Shown: positions 9,071 through 20,066 of the stretch, piece after piece | How the letters are laid out: every line of letters begins with the position of its first letter | How positions within the stretch are numbered: the first letter of the stretch is position 1 | Assembly: GCA_006386115.1 (NCBI GenBank) | Contig: VFIW01000071.1 | Span: 124,001-188,000, forward strand | Length of the DNA: 64,000 nt | Direction: 5' to 3' | Source of the DNA: Globisporangium splendens | Lineage: Eukaryota > Oomycota > Peronosporomycetes > Pythiales > Pythiaceae | Translations under genes and position numbers: made by a program | The notes under the pieces: model-generated | Told to the model about the DNA's origin: nothing | Databases searched by the model: none | The model's input: only the letters and a program-made list of their open reading frames with translations

Positions 9071-12000
9071 ATGTACCACGTCGCGGAGATCGTGCGCGAT
9101 GCGAAGCGCGACATGCAGGAGCGCTACGAGGGCCACTCGACCTGGGCGGCGTACACGCCGTTCCCGTTCCTGTACGCGCTGAGCGTGCAGATCACGCAGA
9201 CCATGCAGCGGAAGGCGCCAGATCTCGTGAAACGCGCCGCCGTGCGTACTCGCGACCAGATCGCAGACGTGATCACGACGTCGCAGCGCAACGTGGTGGA
9301 GTTCCGGCTCACGACGACGCGTACAGGGCAGCGCGTGTTTTATCAGATCAAAAACCAAGTGGAGACGATCCCGTTACCTGGCGCGATTGAACCTGTCCGA
9401 AGACATGGCGCAGTGCCAGTGTTCAATGCCGTTGAGGGATTTGCGCAGTTTGTTACCAGCGAGGAGCTACCAGAGCTGTATTTTGTAGCGAAGAACTCGA
9501 TGGGAGGGAATGTGTTTTTGCGGCATCTAGTGCTGCCACCTCTCGGTGCCATGGAGCGAGTCGTGCGGTACGTCGTGATCTTCCCCAGCCAGATCGTGTT
9601 CCCGTCGCGCGAGGAGATTGAGACGCGCACGGATCTTTTCCTTGATGTGTCGACGACGCGCGTACAGTCTGTGGTCGAGTATATCTACTCGGCGACCGAA
9701 GTGCTGGACCAGCACTGGAGTATGGTTCAGTGGAATATCTTGGGACGAGGGCCGTACGAGTCGTTGTCAAGTGAGCGTCGGGCAGAAGTGATCAAGAGCA
9801 TCTTTCAGCGCATGCTGATCATCGAATCCAAGTTCAAGATGTACGAATTCATGGCGAGCATCAAGATGCAGAACGAAATGCTGTATTCTGATCTGCTGAA
9901 GGAGTATCCGCATTTTGGCGGGATCCCGTTAAGTGAAGAAGAAATCGCGTCAAATGAAGCGCTCCTGAAGGAGCTAGACTACCACAACCAGAACTCATTC
10001 CCGTGCTGGTTTTACAAGAAGCTCGAGCCAACTTCGTCGTCCGATTCAGAAGGACAGGGAGCCGAAGAGAGCAGCGACTCCAACAACGGCCATGGACACA
10101 ACAGCAAATGGATCGAGTTCCCTCCGCATGAGAATCGACGCTTGGAGCGAAAATACCGATGGTATCAACGACAGAAAGAGCTCAAGAGGTATCCGCTGCC
10201 GTCTAGTATTGTACTAGTTGACGAAGGTCGACATGAAGTGTGCATGGAGACCATGGAGATGAAACCGGTTTATTGGCCTGCACTCGAAAAGCAAGTCGTG
10301 TGCCGCTCGCTGTGGCTGTATGCGCAGCGCAACTATGGTCTTGCTCCCTACAACCCCATGGCAGCGGCTGTACTCGAAGATTCGTTTACGTACTACCTGT
10401 CGCACTACGACGAAGAGAAGCGACGCATTCAAGCAATCGAAGAACAGCAAAGGACGTTTTTCTACTCTCCATCACCGGCAACCTACGCGCATAAATGGTC
10501 AATGAGTGTCCCAGTGGAAGGTCATTTGGTGGAGTTCAAAGGACCCCAGGATATCATGCAGTACAAACGTCTACTCGCTGGCACCACGCCATTCACAAGT
10601 AAGCGTCGAGTGTATCGCGGCGATCCTCGCATCAAAAGCGATGCGAAGAATTTGGAGCTTTGGAAGCGTGCCATGCTATGCGACGACGAAGGACGACCCA
10701 TTCAGAGTGAAGACAGGATCGATGACGACGAAGACATTGATGAAGAGATCGATCATCTGGTGCTTATTGTTCATGGAATTGGCGATGCTTTGAAGACAAT
10801 TGACATCATCAACGTGGTGACGCTGCGCTCAATTATCGACTGTGCAACAAACCTTCGAGACCTTCACAAAGAAGCTCTACGCTCGTCCCATTTTGACCAT
10901 TTGGTGCCGAATGAACGACCGCGTACAGAATTCTTACCGATCGAGTGGCATTCAAAGCTTCACATGGAAGGACTGGACAGAATGATCAGCGATGTCACGC
11001 TTCCAGCAATTCCCAAATTGCGTGACTTTGCCAACGACACGATTTTGGACGTCCTGTTTTTCATGTCTCCAATGTTCCATCAAGTGATTCTCAACGAAGT
11101 TGCAAAGGAAATGAATCGTGTCTTCACTCTGTTCCAGTCGCGGAATGCAGGATGGAGCAACGGAGAAATGAGACAAAAGCGAAAGAAGGTATCTATCATT
11201 GCGCATTCGCTTGGTGCGATCATCTGCTTCGACGTGCTGAATCACCAGAACATTTATACGCAAATGCCACACCGAAAGCGAGATGCAGAGTCTTCGTCCA
11301 CTGACAACGAAGATGAAGACGAGGAGTTCACAGACAATGAAGGCGACAGCGAGTCGACAAATGGGTTCGAAGCTATGCTTGTTGACAGGTTGCACCAACG
11401 CTCTCAATCTGAGTCTGATTGCAACTCAACAAGCGGCCGCTTGAACGGAACTTGGAAATCAGAAAACGGAGTCACTCGTTCCTTATTCCGTCGTCGTCGT
11501 CGAGAAGGAAAACGAGCCCCGCAAACTCGCCAGCAGCACCCGGTGGCTGTACCGAAATTGGCATTTGAAGTTGAAGATTTGTTCTGCTTTGGGTCACCGG
11601 TTGGGTTGTTCTTGAACGTCCGCGGACAAAAGATCGATCGTGACTTTCACCTTCCAACATGCCGCAGGCTGTTCAACATTTACCACCCATATGACCCTGT
11701 TGCGTACCGCATTGAGCCAATAATCAACCCTCGTCGTGCGAACTCGAAAGCAGTGATCATCCGGACGTTTGAAGGCAAATTGCGCTTCCAGTACCAGTTG
11801 AAGAACTCGTTTCGCGTGATGTGGCAGACGCTTCGTCGATGGAGGAGAGACTTCGAGTACCAAGTTGAGAACAGCGTTCGTGCAATCGGGCTTGTGGAAA
11901 GCACACCGTCCGGTCTTCCTGAAGGTTCGAATTCGAATGGCTTGTCGATCGACACATCTAACAACGATGGACAGCATGACACGCTTGGTCCTCGAAGGAG

Positions 12001-12400
12001 AAATAGCCCGCATGCGGTTCGAGACCGCGAGGAAGGAGCTGTTGATCGAGATTTGTTTGGCAGTTTGTGCCAAGGACATCCAATCGATTACACGCTGCAG
12101 GAGAACGAGATTGAGATCGCGAACGAGTACCTGTTTGCGCTAACGGCACATGTGATCTACTGGTCCAACCGCGACGCGAGTCTGTTTGTTGCGCAGAAGA
12201 TGATTCTGGAGCCACCGATGGAAGAAGCGCCACCAGCTCCAGTTGACGCTTCGAGACACGAGGCTGAGCTTGCCGTTGACGACCCAGAGAGTCAAACGTC
12301 CTCACTGTCGTCGTCACCAGCATCCTCGTCTACAGATCCAACATCTCCACCACCAGGTGGTCGCAGACGCCGCCAGCGCAGATTCCGAGAGGAGGCATGA
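9071..12400 (+). CDS. WWE/DDHD-domain phospholipase A1-like protein
   Basis: 1109 aa, single exon, starting at the ATG at 9071. A WWE-like segment lies at about 310-420 (SFPCWFYKKLEP ... KWIEFPPHENRRLERKYRWY). It is followed by an alpha/beta-hydrolase core: HLVLIVHGIGDAL near 566 (oxyanion strand), and SIIAHSLGAIICFD with the predicted nucleophile Ser713. The DDHD C-terminal domain has FNIYHPYDPVAYRIEP near 870 and the conserved His in LTAHVIYWSNRDASLF near 1026. These are the features of phosphatidic acid-preferring PLA1 (DDHD1/DDHD2/SEC23IP family), which act on membranes of the secretory pathway and mitochondria. An acidic, low-complexity insert (SSSTDNEDEDEEF) separates the nucleophile region from the DDHD domain. 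The N-terminal 300 residues are not a domain I recognise. The final 100 residues are Ser/Pro-rich and basic. Longer than typical animal DDHD2 (about 711 aa). Confidence 0.87.
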   Translation: MYHVAEIVRDAKRDMQERYEGHSTWAAYTPFPFLYALSVQITQTMQRKAPDLVKRAAVRTRDQIADVITTSQRNVVEFRLTTTRTGQRVFYQIKNQVETIPLPGAIEPVRRHGAVPVFNAVEGFAQFVTSEELPELYFVAKNSMGGNVFLRHLVLPPLGAMERVVRYVVIFPSQIVFPSREEIETRTDLFLDVSTTRVQSVVEYIYSATEVLDQHWSMVQWNILGRGPYESLSSERRAEVIKSIFQRMLIIESKFKMYEFMASIKMQNEMLYSDLLKEYPHFGGIPLSEEEIASNEALLKELDYHNQNSFPCWFYKKLEPTSSSDSEGQGAEESSDSNNGHGHNSKWIEFPPHENRRLERKYRWYQRQKELKRYPLPSSIVLVDEGRHEVCMETMEMKPVYWPALEKQVVCRSLWLYAQRNYGLAPYNPMAAAVLEDSFTYYLSHYDEEKRRIQAIEEQQRTFFYSPSPATYAHKWSMSVPVEGHLVEFKGPQDIMQYKRLLAGTTPFTSKRRVYRGDPRIKSDAKNLELWKRAMLCDDEGRPIQSEDRIDDDEDIDEEIDHLVLIVHGIGDALKTIDIINVVTLRSIIDCATNLRDLHKEALRSSHFDHLVPNERPRTEFLPIEWHSKLHMEGLDRMISDVTLPAIPKLRDFANDTILDVLFFMSPMFHQVILNEVAKEMNRVFTLFQSRNAGWSNGEMRQKRKKVSIIAHSLGAIICFDVLNHQNIYTQMPHRKRDAESSSTDNEDEDEEFTDNEGDSESTNGFEAMLVDRLHQRSQSESDCNSTSGRLNGTWKSENGVTRSLFRRRRREGKRAPQTRQQHPVAVPKLAFEVEDLFCFGSPVGLFLNVRGQKIDRDFHLPTCRRLFNIYHPYDPVAYRIEPIINPRRANSKAVIIRTFEGKLRFQYQLKNSFRVMWQTLRRWRRDFEYQVENSVRAIGLVESTPSGLPEGSNSNGLSIDTSNNDGQHDTLGPRRRNSPHAVRDREEGAVDRDLFGSLCQGHPIDYTLQENEIEIANEYLFALTAHVIYWSNRDASLFVAQKMILEPPMEEAPPAPVDASRHEAELAVDDPESQTSSLSSSPASSSTDPTSPPPGGRRRRQRRFREEA

Positions 12401-12599
12401 TGCAAGCACGAGCTCCATCTCCAGTTGGCATTAATTTAAGCAACCAGTGTGACGTCTTCTGACTTCAAATCTAATATACATAAGCGTACTTTAATCGATT
12501 CATGTGGACCACTATGAATATCTTAAGTTCGCAGTCTTGTCCATCGAAAACGCTCTCGTTGCGACATTCGACGGAGCTCTTGGCGACACCATCGTTGCA

Positions 12600-13774
12600 A
12601 TGGTGGTGATAATGATGATGATGCAGCGCCGCTGCGCTGCCGCCTCTCTATTGGTCGCTACACGCCGCTCGTTCGCGACGCAGCACTGCAGCGTGCAGGT
12701 CCCGGCTGCGGACGGCGTGTCGCTCCACGCGCTCGTGCCGGAGACCACGAATGGCGGCGGTGCGGACAAAAGCAAGCACGCGGTGCCCGTGCTCTGCCTG
12801 CCATCCTCGTTCGGCTCGGTGACGGAGAACTTCCGCCTCCAGTACGAGGCGCTGGGCGACAAGTACACGTTCATTGGCGTCGATCCGCGCGGATACGGCA
12901 AGTCGCGACCTCCTGAGCGCGATTTTCCCGGCAACTACTTTGAACGTGACGCGGACGACGTCGTGCACGTGCTGGACAAACTCGGATACGACAAGGTAAA
13001 CGCTGTCATACGTTAAAGAATAGGCGCGAACGATGCGATTTGCTGACCGTACTGTAACCTATTTGGATGCGCCTGTGGTGACATACTAGGTCTCGATCTT
13101 GGGCTGGAGCGCAGGCGCGAATGTCGGCGCCGTCTTTGCCGCCAAGTACCCAGAGCGTGTAGCTCGCCTCGTGCTCGTCAACGGCAATGTACGCTCCTAT
13201 GTAGCACGATACCTCTGCCATATGTGCGACTAATCTTTGTCAAACGCAGGCGTTTGTCGCAGACGAAGACATTGAAGCGTACGAAAAGTACGAGGACGTG
13301 TCCAAGTGGCAGCCAGCGGCTCGCGCCGAGGGCGAAGCGATCTACGGCATCGAGAACCTTCAGAAAGGCTGGTCAGGTATGACTTTAAGGATTTCTATGC
13401 TGCTTCTGTCTGAATCGTATGACATCCTAACTATCCGAGTACTTTGTACGCATTTTCATCATTGCATAGAAATGCTGCAGAAGCTGCGCAGTGTGTATGA
13501 CGACGACGGCGATCTGTACTGCGGTCAGTTGCCTCATATCAAGTGCAAGACGCTCGTGGTCGCCGGCGCGAAGGACAAACTGGTGCAGGACTTCCACGGC
13601 GAGTACCTGAGCGAGCGCATCATGCACTCGCGGCTGCACTTGTTCCCAAATGGCCGCCACGACCTGCACATTTCCGAGGCGCAGGAGTTCAATGAGTTAT
13701 TGGACACGTTTCTGCAGGAACCGGACGATAAACTCACGCAGAGCCGCGAATTCGTCGCGCGACCGATGCCTTAG
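12600..13774 (+). CDS. Alpha/beta hydrolase, BPHL (valacyclovir hydrolase)-like
   Basis: Four exons: 12600-12995, 13090-13188, 13250-13376 and 13470-13774; introns of 94, 61 and 93 bp, all GT-AG. The join gives 308 aa. The start is ambiguous among ATGs at 12600, 12612, 12615, 12618 and 12621; the last gives MQRRCAAASLLVATRRSF, a good mitochondrial presequence. Motifs: FIGVDPRGYGKSRPP (strand beta-4 and turn), ILGWSAGANVGA with nucleophile Ser (about 139), VVAGAKDKLV carrying the acid Asp, and FPNGRHDLHISEA with the catalytic His. The layout and the GRHxLHI motif match biphenyl hydrolase-like proteins, serine hydrolases that cleave alpha-amino esters. Tail to tail with the next gene, 196 bp away. 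Confidence 0.87.
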
Positions 13775-13970
13775 AGACAACAGATGAGCGAAGTGCAATG
13801 AAAGAAAGATACAACGTTCTGATTGCTTTTGGTGTTGCTGAATTTAGTTTATTATACCGGCTTTGGGCTTTAGCGACGCATAGAAAGACAGAGACTACTA
13901 TAGATGGAAGGGGAGACATACATGAACGCACCCATGCAAATGAGAACGGGAAAGTGAAGAAAGACAGCGG

Positions 13971-15491
13971 CTACACGATGGAGAAGGACGTGGATGTGGC
14001 TAGCGGCGGCGCCATGCTGCTGCTGTGCGGGTGGTGGTGGTAGGACGAGGCACCACCGATGTGCGGCCGACTGTACTGCGCGTGCTGCTGCTGCTGGTAT
14101 CCTGCCGATGCTGACGAGTACCGCGAGGATGACGGCAAGCCTCCTCGGCTGTGGCCATCGTTGAAAAAGTCGAAAGCGTCCACGTCACCAACAGGGAAGG
14201 TCGATGGCGCTTGTGGGTAGCTCTGGGCAGAAGAGCGCTGGTGAGGAGCAGACCCATGAGGAACTGATGTTGCGTTGTATCCGCCGTACTGGCCGCGAGG
14301 TGCTCCCATAGACGCAGAAACTCTGTTGTAGTGACTTGGAGGATACGCCGCATGACCGTTCCGCGGATCACCCTCTTCAAGGAAACCCTGCAGCAGTTCG
14401 CCAAAACCGTCCTCGTCCGCACCGAACGGGACCGGCACGACGAGCTGGTCGTAGTTGCTGGTACTGTAATCCCCATGGAGCGGCGTGTACGACCCGGAGG
14501 GCGGGTACGACGGGTGGCTGCTGAGCTTCTGCAGCAGTTCCTGCGTGAGCCCCGTGGCGGACGCTGTGGCCGAGTCCAGTCCGAATGCTGCGCTGGCATT
14601 GGCGTTCACATTGGCGTACGCACGCGTGGCAGGCGACGGTGCGCGCTCCACCAGCCCCGGCTCGTTCTTGATGCGCTTGTTCACGTGGACCGAGTCGCTC
14701 AGATGGTCGTCGACCACGCTGGATGCGACGCTCGAGGACGTGCTCGTGACCGAGGTCTCGTCCGACTCGCAGCGGATGCGCTTGAGGTCGAGCTCGGACG
14801 TGCCCATGGTCTTGAGCCGCTCGAGCGCCTCGTCATACCGCAGACCGCCGAGTGCCTTGGAGATCTCCATGCGGCGATTGTACTCGGCCTCCTCAATGGT
14901 CTTGGCGAGATGCCACTGGTCCTGCCCGCACGCGCAGTGCTTGCCCTCGGACCCCTTGTACCGCGCGTGCTGCGCGTCGGCGACCGCGCACTCACAGCAG
15001 TGGAACATCTGCTTCGACCGGTACGTGCCGAGCCAATTGGACTTGAAGCGCGGGAACCACGACTTGCGGTCGCGCGTCTTTTCTGGGCCATCGCCGGCGT
15101 TGTTCGACCGATATGCGGGACCGGTCTGGTGGACGCTCGCGAGTCTTGTGGACGACACGCTCGGGGGTTTCATCGCCGAAGGTGTCCGCAGGAGCGAACT
15201 GGACGATGTCGTGGACGTTTCGCATTCGGACCATTGCCAGGAGTAATAACTCGATGAAGAAGCGCCGACGCTGTTCACGAGCTGTGGACGCAGCATGCGC
15301 ACTAGCACAGTGTGCACGGCCGTCCAAGCGTAGCGGTAGATCACCAGGAGATCGAGCGCGCTGGCGCCTGCGAAGGGAACGGAGAGCGTACGGACGACAG
15401 GAGACGCCGCCATTATGTGACTATTGCTGCTGTTGCTATCGTTGGCGATGGAGTCACTGGGGCGGCGGCGCTTGAACGCGGTCCGAGCCAT
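13971..15491 (-). CDS. Orphan Ser/Tyr-rich protein with a Cys/His cluster
   Basis: 506 aa from the first in-frame ATG at 15491 (MARTAFKRRRPSDS); the frame is open upstream but without an ATG. No family was recognised. A basic segment and a hydrophobic patch (about 30-55) precede a compact Cys-rich region, FHCCECAVADAQ followed by GKHCACGQDQWHL (about 165-200), spaced like a small zinc-binding site. A predicted helical stretch follows (IEEAEYNRRMEISKALGGLR). The second half is low complexity: Ser/Thr runs, Tyr/Gly/Gln-rich stretches, a QQQQ run and a His-rich end (SSYHHHPHSSS). Composition suggests a nuclear regulatory or RNA/DNA-binding protein, but this is inference. Codon use and length support a real gene. 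Confidence 0.65.
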   Translation of the reverse strand: MARTAFKRRRPSDSIANDSNSSNSHIMAASPVVRTLSVPFAGASALDLLVIYRYAWTAVHTVLVRMLRPQLVNSVGASSSSYYSWQWSECETSTTSSSSLLRTPSAMKPPSVSSTRLASVHQTGPAYRSNNAGDGPEKTRDRKSWFPRFKSNWLGTYRSKQMFHCCECAVADAQHARYKGSEGKHCACGQDQWHLAKTIEEAEYNRRMEISKALGGLRYDEALERLKTMGTSELDLKRIRCESDETSVTSTSSSVASSVVDDHLSDSVHVNKRIKNEPGLVERAPSPATRAYANVNANASAAFGLDSATASATGLTQELLQKLSSHPSYPPSGSYTPLHGDYSTSNYDQLVVPVPFGADEDGFGELLQGFLEEGDPRNGHAAYPPSHYNRVSASMGAPRGQYGGYNATSVPHGSAPHQRSSAQSYPQAPSTFPVGDVDAFDFFNDGHSRGGLPSSSRYSSASAGYQQQQHAQYSRPHIGGASSYHHHPHSSSMAPPLATSTSFSIV

Positions 15492-18400
15492 GAGCGAGTG
15501 GACTGGGAGCTGCTGCTGCGGACGCTGCACGAGAGGTGCCAAAGTGAGTATGAGACGCTTGCCGTCAGCGTTCACCTAGCGGTTCTTCAATATGGACAGA
15601 GACGCAAACGTACGTGCAGAAAGGGGCGCTTTGCTGCGTGCAGACGGGATGGCAGGCAGGCTGGGGGGGAATGGATAAATATGAAAACGGATCTATGGCG
15701 AAGCGTCTGCTGTCCGCTTTGATCTGCGCCGCACTCGCCGAAAAGCAAAGTGTCACGAGACGGACGGACGGACGGACGGATGGACAGACGCCAGCTGAGC
15801 TGCCGACGACCGCGTGCCGCAGAGTGGGCGTTCGCTGACGTTTGCGAAATAACTCTGAGGCTGGCGCCGCGGCTGAGAAGCAGCAGTGAAAGTTGGATCT
15901 CGCGGAAGCCAACGCGGATGGGGAACGAGCGCGGATCCGCGATCGGATCTGTGCACGGGACAGACAGTCAGTCACACACACACACGGCGCATCATCTTTC
16001 ATCCGCACGCACCCGCCATCCTACGGTATTGGTACCAGATAGCGCTGGAGACTGCAGCAAAGTAAACCTTGCTATCAGCAAGACACGGCGCTTACACGGA
16101 CCAGAAAAGTCACGCTGTGCAAGCGACGATCCCGAAATCGCAGTGTATTCCCTGGTTTTTGTCACTCGCACAGGCTGAAACACTACGCTTACTGGTTTTA
16201 CTGAATCAGCATTTTGGTTGTTTCTTTTGCAGTTTTGGCCGTTCCACGGCATAGTGCAGACAGTAAACTTGACGCTTGCAATTGTGGATCAACCGACCAC
16301 TCTCTCTCTCTAATCAGCAGTGCATAACCAATACTCTACTATAATCTATAGATAAGGCAGCATCCGATTCAAGCGAATTAATAGTTATCCCTTGCAATTG
16401 TCAGTCATTAAAATGCTATATTTGCTATAGCTGATAGACAACGCAAGTCGACTACAGAGACTTTGGTCTGCAGCAACTCGCGAACTCTGCTCCAAGCGCC
16501 AGCAGCAGCAGCCTCGTCCCATCTCCCAGCATAAGCTGAATCACCCATCCACCTCCGCTAATGCGTGTGCACAAAAAGGGCGGGGAACACCCGCGAATCG
16601 CAGGTTCCGAGGATACGCAGGATCCGTAGACAGGGAAACCCTCTTTACCAGGAGTTGGCGCGATACGTTCGCCAGTCTTGCCCTACCCGCAACCGCGATG
16701 ATCAGAGACATAGCCGCGGCTATTGGCGTAGGTCTGCATGCTCAAGTCCGGCCTGTCTGCTGCGCAGCGACGAGCCTGGAGCGAGTAAAAAAACAGGGCA
16801 AGGAGTCAGAACTGATGCCTAAGTGCGCGGTGTGTCCCCGTGAGTGACGGTACACGCACTTAACCATCGAAACGGTGACGGAAATCCGAACTTTTTCGCC
16901 CTACGGAACACACATGAAGCTTCGTTGCACTCGAATAGAGGCCCCGTCAACGTTTGATTGCATTGGAAAAAAAGTGACAAAAGTGCTTTCACGCTATCAC
17001 AGGCTGCAAGAGTGAGTAATTTCAGAAAATGAAAAGGAGGGCCGAGTGCACTATCGCGGACGCGGCCGGTCACACGCAACCGCGCACAGCTTTCTGTTGA
17101 TTGATCCTTGGTGCAAACTGTTCTCCCCACGTGTGTACACGTTTGCATGATGCGTTTGTTTTCTGCTGCGACACAGAACTGATCGCGCGTTGAGGTCTCC
17201 ATGCTTTGCATCATCGAGAGTGAGCAGCGCCAAGCAAGGTCACTCCAAAGTTTACAAGTTCCGCCAGTCACACACATTCGTACACGCCCTCGACTTCTTT
17301 TCTTCAACAGCGCCTTGTGGTGGCTTTCAATAACAGCCACCCACGAGGCTCGACGGTGGCTCTTTCCTGTGAATCGTCTTCGTCGCCTGCTTTTACAGAC
17401 AAGGTCGAGTTGGCCTATCCTTTCTGGTGTCTTGGCGGTCTCGCCACTGTCGAGGATCGGACAGGCACCCCTCTCCTCCTCCCTCCCCACCCCTCAAGAG
17501 CAACTAATCGTCCATAGTGACAATATTAGTCTCACCTCTTTGGGTGCAACAGCCGCTGGACTTGCAATACCATCTCCATTTAGCTCATCCAGCGCCTACT
17601 GTAAAATGTCAGCGTTCGGTTGGCTGACTTGGTCTCTCTTTCTCTTTCTCTCTCTTCGGTGGGGCTCGCAGACGTAATCCGGCTGTTTGGTCAGCGGATC
17701 CTTTACAAATTCGTGTTAAGCAAACGAAAGTGACACTTTCTGAGCCCAATCTTTTTTCGTGAAAGGCGATAGCAAGGGAAGTGAGGCGCATGCGGATGAA
17801 TCTGCCTAGGTAGCCTCGGCAGAATTCGTCGTGCGCTGAAGTGAAGGAGGGAGGGAACGTGGCTCTTTGGACACACGCGGCGTTCAAATGGACGCTCTGC
17901 GAGTGTATATTGCTGGCATCTACCACCGTCATCACGGCCGCGTTATCCATCTCCAAGTGAGCCTCTTCAAATCTGAAAAGAAAGCAACAAGCGATATCCT
18001 TTGCACGAACCCACCTCAATGAAGACCAACCGAGGAGGTCCTCAAGTCGCTCGCCCGATGCTGGCCGTTCTCTTTCCACGTACAGTAGCGGAGTGACGTT
18101 TCCATGCGAACTTAATGGTGTGAGTCCCTCCAGTGACGCGTGCGCGCAAAGACCGGCCAGGTGCTCGTCTCCGACGAAGAGCTGCGTGGTATCTCAACAA
18201 ACACAGCCGATTATGCAATTCTGAAGCGAGTCGTAGAAACCTGTTCGTATGTATTGTCTGGCCATTTTCACAGTTGCATAAAGGATCATATGCAAATACT
18301 CGGGCAATTCGAACCAACCTCGCAACATTCGATTTTCCAAGAGACCTCCATGCAAAGCCGAAAAAAATGCTTCGTGTCTGTGGCACTCGCATGCACGCCA

Positions 18401-20066
18401 GCGTTACATGCACGTAGCATGGGTGTGATAAAGAGATATGTGATACATGCACACCTCATCCGTCCACGTCAGAGAAATCAGCAGCGCGCGCTCTCTCTGT
18501 CCAGGCTTTTACGCCGCAGATGCGCCTCAACTGATAACCGACCAGCTATCGCGTGCACAGTTTGGTTGGCTTTGGTGGCGTGGAATATGCGTTGCTACCG
18601 TAAAGTGTACACACAGAGGGAAGGAACTTCAAGGGGGTGGACCATGGGCTCGCTGGACGGGAAGCCGATTGACAGGGAGACGGCCCCTCTCAGCCCAACA
18701 CGCGGTGCAAGCCGCACGAAGTTGGCTCTTGACTAATGCCCGCAGCTCGTTAGCGTCCCATGACTTCCACGTGTTGGCAGGACGGCGTTCAACCTTCCTC
18801 GATACTAATCGAGCCCAGCTAAACGTGGGTATGAGAGAGCAAGTGCCATCAAGTAATAATGCACATCACGAGTTGATCCGCTGGTGCACGGAGCGAATCA
18901 ACGAACTAATATTTCGAGATCCTCGCACTATTGGAGCATCATCAACTTTTGGCCATCATCACGGTTCAAATTACTGGACGCGGCGAGGCGACCCGAAGTC
19001 GCGGCGAGCAACACAATCAACGCATGAATCCAGCGTGCTCATGTGCTAATGTCCGCGTTTTTCACTGAGCACCTCAAGACCGAATTTTTTGGACGCGATC
19101 AAGTGAACTAATGCTCAAGTCGGCATGCACGCATAAATGCGCACGAGCTGTCCGACGTGCTGATGTCGGCAATTTCCATCGATACCTAGGTCTACTCGGC
19201 ACCTTGGTACAGCGTCGCGCACTGGTTCTTCGGCCACATTATTGATTGCAACAGGAGGCCGCTCGGACCAGAACCAAACGGAGCGGCTCCGTTGTCCACG
19301 ACAGCGTCTCCGTCTCATTTACCTGCTCACAGTGTCACCACAGCTATTGTGCCTTGTGTGGGTCCATTTTGAAGTCGATGGTAGCAAAATGAGTCTGTTT
19401 GCGACGCGCTGTATCCGGATAGGGACGGTATACGTGCGCTCCTGCTCTTATGAAAACCAGCAGAAGATGCTGCCACTAGCCCCGAGAACATCAAGTTTCA
19501 CAAGTCCTCGTCTGCTTTCTCGTATAGGCAGTCATAATGTAAACCCTGTTAAAATGAGAAGTAGTGATTCACCCGCTTTTTGAAGGGTAAGTGCTTCCAT
19601 AGGTTGTAGAGAGTGACGACTTGCTGGCTTTTCACGGATCGTTTCTCTTCCCTCTTTAAAACAAAATCATACTGCTAGTAGCCGCAACACTTCTAACTAG
19701 TAGGGAGTCTCATCGCATAATTGCCTCTTCTTTAATATAGAGGGCGCATTGCGTGCGGGCTGTTCAGGTGGCGCGTGTGCATTGGCGCAATCCAAGTTCA
19801 ACTGCGAGAGTGTCTCATTCGCTGCTTTAAGACCGCGGCATATCGGCGCATTCATCCGCATCTCTGGTGACGTGGCTCTGCCTGTGCGCGTGTGTTAAAA
19901 GCGTGCGTTAAAAGCGTGTGTGTCTCTGCGTGGTGGATGCGCACGTGGGCGAGCGTACGGCGTACAGTATCGCGGTGATTAACCAAGCGTAACACTCTTT
20001 CAATCGCCTTCTCCCTTTCCCCCGCATTGTCGACGAAAGAGAGAACGACACAAGGACACTTTCCCT
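15492..20066. other. 4.6-kb gene-poor interval
   Basis: Only short, compositionally random frames are present on both strands. The interval contains a GGAC tetranucleotide repeat (about 15761-15788), CA- and CT-rich microsatellites near 15975 and 16300, and no recognisable reverse transcriptase, transposase, rRNA or tRNA. The last few hundred bases are probably the promoter and 5' UTR of the antiporter gene. Confidence 0.6.
15761..15788. repeat. (GGAC)n-like tetranucleotide repeat
   Basis: Tandem CGGA/GGAC units, four perfect and then degenerating into GGATGGACAGAC, lie upstream of the orphan gene on the reverse strand. Confidence 0.8.

Noticed and set aside
14331..15257. 308-codon forward frame opposite the orphan Cys/His gene
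   Set aside because: Arg/Ala/Leu-rich shadow of the reverse-strand gene with no ordered domain.
17201..19049. Open frames of 150-200 codons in the gene-poor block
   Set aside because: Composition is random-like, no motifs or splice-supported extensions were found, and they overlap each other on both strands.
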